From the NCBI GenBank assembly GCA_013416445.1, contig JACCER010000005.1, forward strand, positions 114,177-178,176: a stretch of 64,000 nucleotides of DNA, read 5' to 3'. Below are positions 45,022-55,205 of the stretch, piece after piece. The DNA is from Alcaligenaceae bacterium (GTDB taxonomy: Bacteria > Pseudomonadota > Gammaproteobacteria > Burkholderiales > Burkholderiaceae_B). The notes under the pieces are model-generated. The model had not been told where the DNA came from and made no database searches. It worked only from the letters and a program-made list of their open reading frames with translations. A program made the position numbers and the translations under genes. The number at the start of each line of letters is the position of its first letter. Position 1 is the stretch's first letter.

Positions 45022-46146
45022 ATGCAACCTGTTTTACCCGCTTTCCTGATCGCCCGCTGGTTGCTGCTGCTGGTTATCTTGGCTGGGCTGTACTTCTTGA
45101 GCGGCTTTCTGGTGCCGGTGCTGGCGGCGCTTATTGTCGGCTTGGCCAGTTGGCCGCTGTATCGCCGCCTACTGAAGCGCTGCAATGGCCGTACCACGCT
45201 CGCGGCATCGCTGGCTTTGCTGATCGTCATACTGGTGCTGATCGTGCCGCTGTCAATGGCGCTGACCTATGCCATTCAGGAAGCCAGCAGCTTTATCGCC
45301 TGGGCCCTGGCAGCCAACCGAAATGGCATGCCTACGCCACCCTGGATACTAGCGCTGCCGCTGGTCGGAGAGCGGCTGGCCGGCTACTGGTCCGTCTACC
45401 TTGGCGAACCGCATGCGTTGGGCACCGTAGTGGAAATGGTCAGCGGCGAGCATCTGGGCAATATTTACCGCATGCTGCTCACCGCCACCGGTGATATCTT
45501 CCGTCTGCTGCTTACCGTATTATTCATGCTGATCACCTTGTTTTTTGTCTATAAAGACGGCATACGCATACTGGGCCAGCTCGATATCGTGGGTGAACGC
45601 ATATTGCCCACGCGCTGGCAGCGCTTCTCACGCGTAGTACCAGCCACCATTAACTCCACCGTCACCGGCATGGGCCTGATCGCGCTAGGTGAGGGTCTGG
45701 TACTGGGCGTTGCCTACTGGGTCGCAGGCGTGCCCTCGCCCGTGCTGCTGGGTGTAGCCACAGGCTTCATGGCCCTGATACCCGGCGGCGCGCCACTTTC
45801 ATTTTCACTGGTTTCTCTTTATTTGGTGGGTTCCGGCCACGCCATGGCCGGGCTGGGCCTGTTCGCTTGGGGCGCCATAGAACTGTTCATCGTCGACAAA
45901 ACCCTGCGCCCCCGCTTGGTGGGCGGCCCGGTAAAACTGCCTTTCCTGCCCACCTTTTTTGGGCTGATAGGCGGCGTCAAAACCATGGGGCTGGTAGGCT
46001 TATTCATAGGCCCCGTGCTCATGGCGCTATTGGTAGCAATATGGCGCGAATGGATACTTGAAGAAAAACAAGTTACTGTTGCACCCGTAGTGCGCCCTCT
46101 GTGCAATACCGAAACCCCACCCGCCAGCTTGCCTCCGAAACCGTAA
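45022..46146 (+). CDS. AI-2E family transporter (YdiK/PerM-like)
   Basis: A 374-residue membrane protein with about eight helices and the family signature in the second half: VTGMGLIALGEGLVLGVAYWVAG, GFMALIPGGAPLSFSLVSL and IELFIVDKTLRPRLVGG ... FLPTFFGLIGGVKTMGLVGLFIGPVLMAL. The start at 45022 (MQPVLPAFLIARW) fits the first helix better than the upstream 44977 reading. Family members export small molecules or ions; the substrate is unknown. Confidence 0.9.
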   Translation: MQPVLPAFLIARWLLLLVILAGLYFLSGFLVPVLAALIVGLASWPLYRRLLKRCNGRTTLAASLALLIVILVLIVPLSMALTYAIQEASSFIAWALAANRNGMPTPPWILALPLVGERLAGYWSVYLGEPHALGTVVEMVSGEHLGNIYRMLLTATGDIFRLLLTVLFMLITLFFVYKDGIRILGQLDIVGERILPTRWQRFSRVVPATINSTVTGMGLIALGEGLVLGVAYWVAGVPSPVLLGVATGFMALIPGGAPLSFSLVSLYLVGSGHAMAGLGLFAWGAIELFIVDKTLRPRLVGGPVKLPFLPTFFGLIGGVKTMGLVGLFIGPVLMALLVAIWREWILEEKQVTVAPVVRPLCNTETPPASLPPKP

Positions 46147-46567
46147 CAAATCCCGCCAGAACCCCATGGGCCAAATGGCGTAATCGGCCTTGACTCGCGT
46201 GCCTCGCAGACGGCGTCCAACCAGAGACCGACAGCCAATTTTTCAATAATAATTATCTGGATTCGGCCAGGTTCCTGCTGTCAATCTTCATCAAAATCAA
46301 GCTTCTGCCGCTATGACCCAGATGTCATCGTAGCTGCTTGCTCGCCCTAATAAAGCCTACCCAATCCAGCTTACAACCGCTGGCTTAGCTCTTATAGCTG
46401 ATGGCTGGCTAAAAGCAATACCTGCTAAAAGTTACACATCGTTGAAAACAAGACGAAAGTGTTGCAACGCTTGGTATTGCACGAGGCTGCTTCCAGCAAT
46501 ACCTGCTTGCTCAATCACCGCCGTACTTGCCCTACAAAAACAGTCAGTGATTGAGGAAGAGATAACC
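46147..46567 (+). promoter_or_regulatory. 421-base regulatory region before the polysaccharide operon
   Basis: No credible gene is present. AGCAATACCTGCT occurs twice as a direct repeat (46414-46426 and 46495-46507, 81 bases apart), and GGTATTGC at 46473-46480 is its inverted form, able to pair with either copy. These may be operators or alternative RNA hairpins in the leader. Confidence 0.5.
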
Positions 46568-47758
46568 ATGCCTTGCCATATCAATCCATGCACGATGCAT
46601 CCCATGAAAGATTTGTTTCTTTCTCCTAAACGGCGCGCGCGATCGCGTCTGGCAGCCATCGGCGCCATGATTTGCGCCTTCGCCTTGCTCTCGGCCTGCA
46701 GCATGGCTCCCGGCATGTACATGGGCAAGCCAGACGATATTACCAAAGCACTCAAGGAAGAAGGCGCCCCTCCCGGCGCGCTGATGACAATTTCATCGCA
46801 ACTGATCGAAGAGCAGCGCAGCTTGCAAAGCACCGAGGTTGATCAGGATATCAAGCGCTTGTTTGGCGTTGCCACCGAATACAAAGTGGGCCCAGGTGAT
46901 GTATTGAACATCGTCGTATGGAATCACCCTGAACTGGCACTGCCCATGGCAGGGTCGAACGTGGCAACCGATGCCAGCAATATCGCTGACGTTGGCAATG
47001 GCTATAACGTCAATCCCAATGGCCTGATCCAGTTCCCCTTTGTTGGCGCTGTCAAGGTAGCCGGCCTTACCGAATACCAAGTCAGTTCGCTGTTGACCCG
47101 GCGGATGGCGCAATATATCAGTGATCCGCAATTGACGGTGCGCATACAGGCCTACCGGAATAGCCGCATTTATATAGACGGTGAAGTACACAAGCCGGGC
47201 TTGCTGACCATCAACGACATTCCGATGACATTGCCCGAAGCCATCAACCGGGCCGGCGGCCTGACGCCAGACGCAGACAGGTCCTCCGTGATACTGACCC
47301 GCAATGGCATAGCCACGCATATCAATATGCCGCAACTGGTCCGCAAGGGAGTGAATCCGTCTCAGATATTGATGACCAATGGCGATCTGCTGCGTGTCAT
47401 TAACCGGAATGACTCCAAAGTGTTCTTGATGGGCGACGTGCACACGCCTCGCGCCCAGACCCTGATAGACGGCGAGTTGACGCTTGCCCAGGCACTGGGT
47501 GAAGCCGCCGGCATTAGCCCGGAAACTGGCAATGCGCGCCAAGTGTACGTAATACGCAAAGGCGCCACTGGCAATGCGGAGATCTACCATCTGGATGCCA
47601 GCGTGCCAACCGCCTACGTACTCGCGGCTGAGTTCGAGCTGAAAGCCCGCGATATGGTTTTTGTTGACCCGGCTCCGATTGTGCGCTGGAACCGCGTTAT
47701 CAGCATGCTACTGCCCAGCTATGGGGCCATCAGCACCACTCGGGACATGACACGATGA
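46568..47758 (+). CDS. polysaccharide export outer-membrane lipoprotein (Wza-like)
   Basis: The ATG at 46568 has GAGGAAG about nine bases upstream; 396 residues. A lipoprotein signal ends at the lipobox LSAC (about residue 43). The Poly_export domain follows (EYKVGPGDVLNIVVWNHPEL ... FPFVGAVKVAGLTEYQVSSLL) and then SLBB domains (RIYIDGEVHKPGLLTINDIPMTLPEAINRAGG; VFLMGDVHTPRAQTLIDGELTLAQALGEAAG). It would form the outer-membrane channel for the glycan. It overlaps the kinase gene by four bases. Confidence 0.93.
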   Translation: MPCHINPCTMHPMKDLFLSPKRRARSRLAAIGAMICAFALLSACSMAPGMYMGKPDDITKALKEEGAPPGALMTISSQLIEEQRSLQSTEVDQDIKRLFGVATEYKVGPGDVLNIVVWNHPELALPMAGSNVATDASNIADVGNGYNVNPNGLIQFPFVGAVKVAGLTEYQVSSLLTRRMAQYISDPQLTVRIQAYRNSRIYIDGEVHKPGLLTINDIPMTLPEAINRAGGLTPDADRSSVILTRNGIATHINMPQLVRKGVNPSQILMTNGDLLRVINRNDSKVFLMGDVHTPRAQTLIDGELTLAQALGEAAGISPETGNARQVYVIRKGATGNAEIYHLDASVPTAYVLAAEFELKARDMVFVDPAPIVRWNRVISMLLPSYGAISTTRDMTR

Positions 47759-50058
47759 GCAGCCACGACATGAACAAGCCATATGCCATTGCCACTACTG
47801 GGCAAGCGTTACCCACACCCCTCCCGCAGGGCTACCCACCTTATTATCAGCCTGCCAATAATGAAGACATCAATTTTCTGAGCCTGCTGGATACCTTGCT
47901 GAATGCACGCTGGCTGATACTGAGTGTGCTGATGACGGCCTTGCTGCTGGGTGGAGCCTATGCCTTGTTCAGCCAGCCGATATATCAGTCCAACATTCTT
48001 GTTCAGGTTGAGCAAAATCCGACCACCCCTAGTAACAACCTGCTTGGCGAATTATCAGCGGTGTTCGACGTTCAGTCGCCGGCCACCGCTGAAATTGAAA
48101 TACTCAGATCTCGCCTGGTGATAGGCGAAGCCAGCGACCGGTTGCAGTTGCACGTTGAAACCAGGCCAAACTATCTACCCATAGTCGGAGCCTGGCTGGC
48201 GAAACATGCCGATGGGCTATCCAGCCCGCATCTGCTCAAAATTGGCGGTTATGAGCTGGGTGGCTACGTATGGGGCACAGAGTCGATCAAGGTCGGGCGC
48301 CTTGATGTGCCCAACCATCTGGAAAATAAAAAGCTGACATTGACCACCACTCAGTCAGGATATGAACTACGCGGCCCAGATAACGAATTGCTGGCCAATG
48401 GCAAAGTTGGTGTGGCAAGCGAGATCAATGCGGAAGCGCAAAAAGGCGTCATCCTGATCAACAGCCTGAATGCCAAGCCTGAGGCGCGCTTTACGCTGAT
48501 ACGGCGCTCGCGCGCAAACATCATCCAGGACCTGCAAAAGAGGCTGGTCATAGACGAGATAGGCAAGCCGTCAGGCGTGCTGTCCATGATACTGGACGGC
48601 CCCGACCCGGTGAAACTCACCAACATATTGAATGCCATAGGTTTGGCCTACGTGAAGCAAAATACCGAACGCAAAGCTGCCGAAGCGGAAAAATCACTGG
48701 TTTTCCTTGAGGGCTTCCTGCCACAACTGCGCAGCCAGATGGATACCGCCGAGAACAAATACACAGCCTTTCGCGATCAACATGGCACTTTCGATCTGAC
48801 CACCGAAGGCAACTTGTCGCTGACCCGACTGGTGGCCATGCAAACCCAGTTATTCGATCTACAACAAAAACGCCGCGAACTGGCGGTGCAGTTTGGCCCG
48901 GCACACCCCACTATCGTCGCCCTGAACAGTCAGACCAACGCCCTGGAAAAGGAGGTCGCCAGCCTGACCTCACATATCAAGGCAATGCCTGAGATGGAAC
49001 AGCAATTGCTCAACCTGATGCGCGACGTTAAGGTCAATGGCGAGCTATATGCTGGCCTGCTCAACAGCGCCCAGCAACTACGGTTGCTCAAGGAAGGCAA
49101 AGTAGGCAACGTGCGCATGGTCGACACCGCCATGGTGCCCGAACTGCCTGTCAAGCCGAATCGCGCGCTGGTATTGGTGGTGGCTGGTCTGATAGGCCTG
49201 TTGGTGGGGATAGGCCTGGCCTTGTTGCGCGGCCTGATGCGTAACGGCGTCAAGGCAGCCAACGATATCGAATCTTCGCTGGGACTGAATGTATTTGCCA
49301 CGGTGCCGCGCGTGCTGGCCGGCGGCGCCAAGACGCCACGGCTGGGCAGCCGGCGCGGCGCGAAATATGTGCTGGCGCAAAGCGCGCCCGATGATCCCGC
49401 CATAGAAAGCCTGCGCAGCCTGCGCACCACCCTGCGTTTTGCACTGCAAGATGCCGCCAACAATATCATCATGCTCACCGGCCCCACCGCCGATATCGGT
49501 AAAACCTTCACCAGCGTCAATCTGGCCGCCGTTCTGGGCGCCGCCGACAAACGGGTGCTGCTGATCGACACCGACTTTCGCAGTGGCGGCGTACACCGCT
49601 ATTTCGATCTGGAGCGCTACAACGGCTTCAGCGACCTGATACGCGGCACCGCGTCGCTGCAGCAAGTGCTGCACACCGATGTCATGCCCAATGTCGACAT
49701 CATCACGACCGGCGTACTGCCGCACAACCCCGCCGAGTTACTGCTGTCCTCTAGCGCGCTGCAACTGCTGCACCAGTTATCGGCAGACTACGACGTAGTG
49801 CTGCTGGATACGGCGCCAGTGCTGCCTGTCTCGGATGCGCTGGCCCTGGCGCCCCATGTTGGCACGGTCTTTATGCTGGCCAGGGCGCAGATCAGCACAT
49901 TGGGCGAAATCGAAGAGTCGACGAAGCGCCTGAATCAGGTCGGAGCACAGGTCAAGGGTGTGATTCTCAACGACTTCGACGCAAGCAGCCAACACTTTAG
50001 TTCGCGCTATGGCAGCTACGAGCAAAGCTATGCCACCTATGGAACGAACAAGTCCTGA
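47755..50058 (+). CDS. polysaccharide co-polymerase/tyrosine autokinase (Wzc-like)
   Basis: A 767-residue protein: N-terminal Wzz-type membrane domain (helices at about 57-77 and 475-495), long periplasmic coiled coil, GNVR-type region before the second helix, then the BY-kinase domain with Walker A LTGPTADIGKTFTSVNLA, Walker A' VLLIDTDFRSGG and Walker B VVLLDTAPVLPVSD. The C-terminus has a Tyr cluster (SRYGSYEQSYATYG) that is probably autophosphorylated. No wzb-type phosphatase gene is seen in the operon. It controls chain length and couples to the Wza-like channel. Confidence 0.93.
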   Translation: MSSHDMNKPYAIATTGQALPTPLPQGYPPYYQPANNEDINFLSLLDTLLNARWLILSVLMTALLLGGAYALFSQPIYQSNILVQVEQNPTTPSNNLLGELSAVFDVQSPATAEIEILRSRLVIGEASDRLQLHVETRPNYLPIVGAWLAKHADGLSSPHLLKIGGYELGGYVWGTESIKVGRLDVPNHLENKKLTLTTTQSGYELRGPDNELLANGKVGVASEINAEAQKGVILINSLNAKPEARFTLIRRSRANIIQDLQKRLVIDEIGKPSGVLSMILDGPDPVKLTNILNAIGLAYVKQNTERKAAEAEKSLVFLEGFLPQLRSQMDTAENKYTAFRDQHGTFDLTTEGNLSLTRLVAMQTQLFDLQQKRRELAVQFGPAHPTIVALNSQTNALEKEVASLTSHIKAMPEMEQQLLNLMRDVKVNGELYAGLLNSAQQLRLLKEGKVGNVRMVDTAMVPELPVKPNRALVLVVAGLIGLLVGIGLALLRGLMRNGVKAANDIESSLGLNVFATVPRVLAGGAKTPRLGSRRGAKYVLAQSAPDDPAIESLRSLRTTLRFALQDAANNIIMLTGPTADIGKTFTSVNLAAVLGAADKRVLLIDTDFRSGGVHRYFDLERYNGFSDLIRGTASLQQVLHTDVMPNVDIITTGVLPHNPAELLLSSSALQLLHQLSADYDVVLLDTAPVLPVSDALALAPHVGTVFMLARAQISTLGEIEESTKRLNQVGAQVKGVILNDFDASSQHFSSRYGSYEQSYATYGTNKS

Positions 50059-50065
50059 GCAAGAC

Positions 50066-51070
50066 ATGACTGACACTGATGCATACATAAAGATGAACAA
50101 CAGAAAACAACGATATAAGCAGTTGTGTGCCCAAGAGCCATCCATACCTATTTTCTCGCAAGGCTGGTGGCTGGATGCCACAGCGGGCAGCGAAAACTGG
50201 GACGTAGCCCTGGTCGAGACGAACGAGGACATCACCGCCTGCCTGCCTTATGTCTACAAAAAAAGAGCCGGTTTCACCATTTCGACGGTGCCAATGCTGA
50301 CTTACTGCCTGGGGCCATGGATGCGTCCTTTTGATGCGAAACACGCTACGCAGATAAGCAGGCAAAAGGACGCTTTGGAAAAACTGATTGAGCTCCTGCC
50401 GCCTTTTGACCATTTCAAGCAAAGATGGCACTACACCCTGACGAACTGGCTCCCGTTCTTCTGGCATGGCTTCAATCAAACAACCAATTACACCTATTTG
50501 CTGCCCTTGCAAAGCGAAGAAGCAAGCCTATGGCAAGGCCTGCAGGAAAACGTGCGCAGAGAAATAAGAAAAGCCACAAGCCGTAGCGGCCTCCAGGTGC
50601 ACAATGACTTGCCAGTATCCAGCTTTATTCCGCTTAACCAGCTTGTATACGAACGGCAAGGGATATCGCCGCCTTATTCAGAAGAACTCATCAACACCGT
50701 TGATGAAGTTTGCACCAGGCAAAACTGCCGAAAAATTTTCATAGCCCAGGATGCCCAAGGGACGGCGCATGCCGGCGTTTATTTGATATGGGATGAAAAC
50801 AGCGCCTATTACCTGATGGGCGGCAGTGATCCTGCATTTCGCAATAGTGGTGCAATGAGCCTGTGCATGTGGGAAGCCATTAAATTTGCCTCAACTGTTA
50901 CCAAAAGCTTCGATTTCTGCGGATCCATGATAGAGCCCATAGAGCGTTTTATCCGGGCCTTCGGCGGCGTCCAGACACCCTACTTCAGCATATCAAGAAC
51001 CCCTTCCAGGCTAGTGGCTACGCTGCTATTCACGCAATCCCTAACCCACTCGTTCAAGGCCAGGCAATGA
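50066..51070 (+). CDS. FemAB/GNAT-like acyltransferase (Acetyltransf_6)
   Basis: A 334-residue protein with the double-GNAT pattern of FemAB-related enzymes in polysaccharide loci: IFSQGWWLDATAG near the start, LQENVRREIRKATSRSGLQV (the conserved basic segment), ISPPYSEELIN, AGVYLIWDENSAYYLMGGSD and the ending FDFCGSMIEPIERFIRAFGG. It could transfer an acyl or aminoacyl group to a sugar amine or related acceptor; the donor is unknown. An alternative start lies at 50093. It overlaps the next gene by four bases. Confidence 0.8.
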   Translation: MTDTDAYIKMNNRKQRYKQLCAQEPSIPIFSQGWWLDATAGSENWDVALVETNEDITACLPYVYKKRAGFTISTVPMLTYCLGPWMRPFDAKHATQISRQKDALEKLIELLPPFDHFKQRWHYTLTNWLPFFWHGFNQTTNYTYLLPLQSEEASLWQGLQENVRREIRKATSRSGLQVHNDLPVSSFIPLNQLVYERQGISPPYSEELINTVDEVCTRQNCRKIFIAQDAQGTAHAGVYLIWDENSAYYLMGGSDPAFRNSGAMSLCMWEAIKFASTVTKSFDFCGSMIEPIERFIRAFGGVQTPYFSISRTPSRLVATLLFTQSLTHSFKARQ

Positions 51071-52440
51071 CACGAGATGACTCCTCCAACGTAATGCCGG
51101 TCGCCGTGCGCACCTGGCTAAACGCCATACTGGCCGAACGAATCAGCGATCAATTGCTGCTTACCCAGCCTGAGCCAGGGCATCTCTTGGTGGGACTGGC
51201 TGGCAGTTCGAAAAGCGTGCTTATCGAGTCCGACCATGCAACATTCTTGCGCAGAGACTCTGAGCTGCCCTGCGGCACTTGGGATGCCTGTACCGAAGGC
51301 TGGAAACCAGCCTTGAACCTTCCAATGCCAACGCCAGGTGCGCAAAACACCCAGCGCCCGCTCATTGAAGCAAGCATAACCGGCTACACCATCCACTACG
51401 ACATTCTGGGCTTTGCTTATTGGATGCTGTCGCGCCAGGAAGAAGTAGGCCGCACGGACCTGGACGAGCATGGCCGCTTTCCGGCCACGTCGTCTCATGC
51501 CGCTAAACACAACTACCTGGAACGACCTGTCGTCGATGAGTGGCTGGCCATATTGGCACAAGTCATTGCACGTGTATGGCCCCAGCTAACGCTAAAAAAG
51601 CACTCCCTTCGCATGCGGCTTACCCATGATGTCGATACGCCAGCCCGATACGGTTTCTTGAACTTGCCGGGGCTTTTCCGCGCCATGGCTGGCGACATTT
51701 TAAGAAGACGAAAGCCACTGGACGCATTGAAGGCGCCGGTGATATGGCTGGGCTCAAAAGAACGACTGCATACGTCTGATCCATACAATACATTTGACTG
51801 GATTATGGATATGTCTGAGCAACACACTTTAACCAGTGCTTTCTATTTCATATGCGGCCGGACCAGGCCGTCACACGACGCGCTATACAACCCCAGGCAT
51901 CCAGCTATCCGCGAGTTAATGCGCCGCATTCACTCGCGTGGCCATGAAATTGGCTTGCACCCCAGCTATAACACCTACCAAAACCCAGACTCCATCGTTT
52001 CCGAGGCCCGCGAACTGCGGGATATCTGCCATGCGGAAGGTATCGCTCAAGACAATTGGGGCGGACGCATGCATTACCTGCGTTGGCAAACTCCGGGCAC
52101 ACTATATGGGTGGGAACAGGCAGGCATGGCTTATGACAGCACACTAAGCTACGCCGATCGGCCCGGCTTTCGTTGCGGCACCTGCCATGAATACCAGGCC
52201 CTGGACCCTGTATCTGGCCAGGCGTTGCACCTGCGCATCCGCCCGCTGATTGCCATGGAATGCACCGTCATGGCGCCCCGCTACATGAACCTGGGTTCAG
52301 GCGAAAAAGCACTCAATAAATTCTCTGACTTGAAAGCTTCATGCCGTGCAGTCGGCGGCGCCTTCACATTGCTGTGGCACAACTCGTTGCTTGAACAACA
52401 ACAAGAACGGGCACTTTATAAAAACGTACTCCTGGCATAG
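51067..52440 (+). CDS. polysaccharide deacetylase family protein
   Basis: A 457-residue protein. An N-terminal domain of about 180 residues (GFAYWMLSRQEEVGRTDLDEHGRFP) precedes a NodB-like catalytic domain. The metal motifs are THDVD at about residue 188 and HEIGLHPS at about residue 294, then an Arg/Trp-rich region (NWGGRMHYLRWQTPGTLYGWEQAG) and a late LLWHNS motif. It would remove an acetyl group from the growing or lipid-linked glycan. Its position next to a FemAB-like acyltransferase suggests deacetylation followed by re-acylation of one sugar. Confidence 0.85.
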   Translation: MTRDDSSNVMPVAVRTWLNAILAERISDQLLLTQPEPGHLLVGLAGSSKSVLIESDHATFLRRDSELPCGTWDACTEGWKPALNLPMPTPGAQNTQRPLIEASITGYTIHYDILGFAYWMLSRQEEVGRTDLDEHGRFPATSSHAAKHNYLERPVVDEWLAILAQVIARVWPQLTLKKHSLRMRLTHDVDTPARYGFLNLPGLFRAMAGDILRRRKPLDALKAPVIWLGSKERLHTSDPYNTFDWIMDMSEQHTLTSAFYFICGRTRPSHDALYNPRHPAIRELMRRIHSRGHEIGLHPSYNTYQNPDSIVSEARELRDICHAEGIAQDNWGGRMHYLRWQTPGTLYGWEQAGMAYDSTLSYADRPGFRCGTCHEYQALDPVSGQALHLRIRPLIAMECTVMAPRYMNLGSGEKALNKFSDLKASCRAVGGAFTLLWHNSLLEQQQERALYKNVLLA

Positions 52441-52509
52441 CCCCAGACTCATCAACATGACACGGTTAATCAATTCGGCATACACAATTACTTAACTTTG
52501 GCGAATGCA

Positions 52510-53862
52510 ATGAATGGGAAAAAAAGAATTTTGCTGATCAGTTGTTCCTTTTATCCTCAAAACAGAATATCTGTGCTGCGAGTAGGGCAATGGGCGAAGT
52601 ATTGGGCGTCGCAAGGCCATAAGGTAACGGTGCTGACCACAAGAAAATACAGCTTCATGGGCCCCTTCGGGCTGGATGGGGACTTGCCCAAAGAAGTGGC
52701 CGTAGTCGAAGTACCATGCCGGTTGATATGGCTGCAGAAATGGCTGGGCAAGCATACCAACAACCCATATGCGTCGGACTCGAACTGCCCCTCAATAGAC
52801 CCCACATCACGACTGAGCCGCCTGAAAAGCAAAGCACGTGAAATACGCCAATACATAGGTTCCATGTTCGACATCCACGACCTGTGGGTTGCGCCGGCCC
52901 GCAAGGCCGGCATGCGCCTACTGGCAGAGCAGCGCTACGACGTGATTGTCAGTTCTTATTCGCCACCGGCCACCCATGTGGTTGCCAGCAAGCTCAAAGC
53001 CAAACATCCTGAACTGGTCTGGTTTGCCGACTTCAGGGACTTATGGGCAAATAACCACATAACGGCGGCAAAAGGCTTGTTCAAAATACTGGAGCTAGCT
53101 AAAGAGCATCGCACCATTCAGAATCGTGCGGATGCCTTGATTACCGTATCGGCGCCTTTGGCTGCCGACCTACAGACGCGCCACCCTGATCTGCCCGTCT
53201 GGGTAATTGAAAACGGCTTTGATCCCGAAGAATTCCCAAGCTGGATGGAGGCCGTGTCAGCCGACCCGCAACTGGAAAATCACATTACGATTTGCTATAC
53301 GGGAACCATATACCCCAATCGGCGTGACCCTACACCTTTATTTACCGCTGTCAACGATTTGATAGACGCTGGCTTGATCAGTCCAGACAAAGTCAGTATC
53401 GACTTCTACAGCCAAAATGAAAGAGAACTCAACAACATCATCAGACTGACGGCTGCCAACCGACACAACATCATCAAGATCAAGGGCTTTGTAACGCGTC
53501 AGGCCTCACTGGAAGCTCAGCGGAAAAGCAGCTTGCTGCTCTTGCTGGAGTCCAGTGAACCGGATGCCAAAGGCATGCTGACCGGAAAAATATTCGAGTA
53601 TCTGGTCAGCGGCATACCCATTCTTGCAGTGGGCATAGACCCTACCCATGCAGCTGCTGAACTACTGGAACGCACCGGCACCGGCATTTGCTCCAATGAC
53701 ACTGAGGAATTAAAACAGCTTTTGCTGGCGGCAATCAAATTCAATCGTTTCAGTTTTTATGACCCGCATAAAGAACTAATCGCCAAATATTCCCGCGAAA
53801 AACAAGCAAAGTCGATTATCGACAGGCTAGCCACGCTACATCAAGGAGCCACGCCTTGCTGA
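52510..53862 (+). CDS. glycosyltransferase, GT4-like
   Basis: A 450-residue GT-B fold enzyme: N-terminal domain with ILLISCSFYPQNRISVLRVGQWAKYWASQGHKVTVLTTR and FADFRDLWANN, then a C-terminal nucleotide-sugar domain with ENGFDPEEF, ICYTGTIYPNRRDP and the ExxxxxxxE-like region LLLLLESSEPDAKGMLTGKIFEYLVSGIPILAVG. It would add one sugar on the cytoplasmic side of the membrane. The acceptor and donor cannot be inferred. Confidence 0.88.
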   Translation: MNGKKRILLISCSFYPQNRISVLRVGQWAKYWASQGHKVTVLTTRKYSFMGPFGLDGDLPKEVAVVEVPCRLIWLQKWLGKHTNNPYASDSNCPSIDPTSRLSRLKSKAREIRQYIGSMFDIHDLWVAPARKAGMRLLAEQRYDVIVSSYSPPATHVVASKLKAKHPELVWFADFRDLWANNHITAAKGLFKILELAKEHRTIQNRADALITVSAPLAADLQTRHPDLPVWVIENGFDPEEFPSWMEAVSADPQLENHITICYTGTIYPNRRDPTPLFTAVNDLIDAGLISPDKVSIDFYSQNERELNNIIRLTAANRHNIIKIKGFVTRQASLEAQRKSSLLLLLESSEPDAKGMLTGKIFEYLVSGIPILAVGIDPTHAAAELLERTGTGICSNDTEELKQLLLAAIKFNRFSFYDPHKELIAKYSREKQAKSIIDRLATLHQGATPC

Positions 53863-55205
53863 CCGCCCTGATAGCCTACTACCTGATTGCTTCGCTTGCC
53901 TTGTTTCTGTTTGCGGTGTGCTCAAACAAGAACGCCTTGCACGCATTCGGATACGGCATTGCCCTGAACATATTCCCGCTGGCCACGGTACCTGCGATGT
54001 CCATGGACCTTGCCAGAATCGCAGGCATGCCCCTGGCCTACCTGCCCATCACTTGCGCAGGCCTGGCCTTGGCAGTGCGCAACTATGGCCGCTTACCTCG
54101 CTCATACCGCCTATTGCTAGCCCTCTCGGTCATCTATTGCATTTACGCATTTTTTACTACAGTGATATTGGGTGGCGCTACGGCGCCCAACCTGGCTTAC
54201 TGGTTCGCATGGCCACTGAATTTTCTGATTTTCTTTTCTGCGGCGGCGTTCTTCTCGAGAACCGACACAGCCTCTGCCAACAAAGTGATCAAATCAACGG
54301 TGATGATATTGGTATTTGGCTGCCTAGTGGGATTGGGCCGCTATGCGCTAGGCATAAGCATTGATGCCAACTTCATGCCAGTCGTGAACCGCAATGGCAC
54401 TGTCGTATTTATCGTCATGATCTTTCCTTTGTTGTTCTACATTTACAAAGAGGAACGCAAATCGGCATGGTGGCTATTGTTTTGCATTACCTGCATAGGC
54501 TTGACGCTGTCCCTGACCTTCTCCCGCTCGGGCTTGATAGGCCTGCTGGCTGGCATTTTCCTGTACTACATGCGCTTCACACTGGCTGGCATATTGAAAC
54601 TGGCCGCTGCTGTACTGGTTATTACCGCTATTACCTTCAGCGGCGTTGCCGATCAGTCAATGCAAAGGCTGGCGAGCGTATCGACCACGACAAAAATGCT
54701 GATGCACGGCGAAGACATGAACAACAGCATGAGCGACTACAACCGCGTCATGCTGCTCAAAGGCGCCATCGCCACAGCCAAAGACAATTTCTGGTTCGGC
54801 ACCGGACTGGGACTGGACAACTACCGCAAGGGGTTTCGTAAAGTCAGCGACTACGTCCGCGACTCCAAGGCCCACAATTTTTACATCTCGTACTTCGCGG
54901 AACTGGGAATAATCGGATTTGGGCTACTGCTGACCATACTGTTTTTAATTTCCCGCAAGCTATACCCGCTGTCGAGCCCGCATAAGGCATTCAAGGTTTC
55001 CTTTCTGGTCATCGCCATCATGATGACCATGAACGAATACATACTTTTACCGGAAATCTGGTTTTTCTTCGGCATGCTGGCTGGTATGTCCAGCATCACA
55101 GGCCGTACGGCACAAGCCGCAAGACCAATCCGTGTGCAGCCCATACCAGGCTACTGGAACGACCCGCGCCCACAGCGATTTACCTCTAGGAGCCCACATG
55201 GCTAA
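53856..55205 (+). CDS. O-antigen ligase/polymerase-type membrane protein (Wzy-like)
   Basis: A 449-residue protein with about 11-12 helices and a periplasmic loop containing the Wzy_C-type pattern SGLIGLLAGIFLYYMRF ... FWFGTGLGLDNYRKGF ... SKAHNFYISYFAELGIIGF. The likely start is TTG at 53856 with AAGGAG eight bases upstream, inside the last codons of the preceding gene. By type and context it polymerises the repeat units in the periplasm. Confidence 0.85.
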   Translation: MLTALIAYYLIASLALFLFAVCSNKNALHAFGYGIALNIFPLATVPAMSMDLARIAGMPLAYLPITCAGLALAVRNYGRLPRSYRLLLALSVIYCIYAFFTTVILGGATAPNLAYWFAWPLNFLIFFSAAAFFSRTDTASANKVIKSTVMILVFGCLVGLGRYALGISIDANFMPVVNRNGTVVFIVMIFPLLFYIYKEERKSAWWLLFCITCIGLTLSLTFSRSGLIGLLAGIFLYYMRFTLAGILKLAAAVLVITAITFSGVADQSMQRLASVSTTTKMLMHGEDMNNSMSDYNRVMLLKGAIATAKDNFWFGTGLGLDNYRKGFRKVSDYVRDSKAHNFYISYFAELGIIGFGLLLTILFLISRKLYPLSSPHKAFKVSFLVIAIMMTMNEYILLPEIWFFFGMLAGMSSITGRTAQAARPIRVQPIPGYWNDPRPQRFTSRSPHG

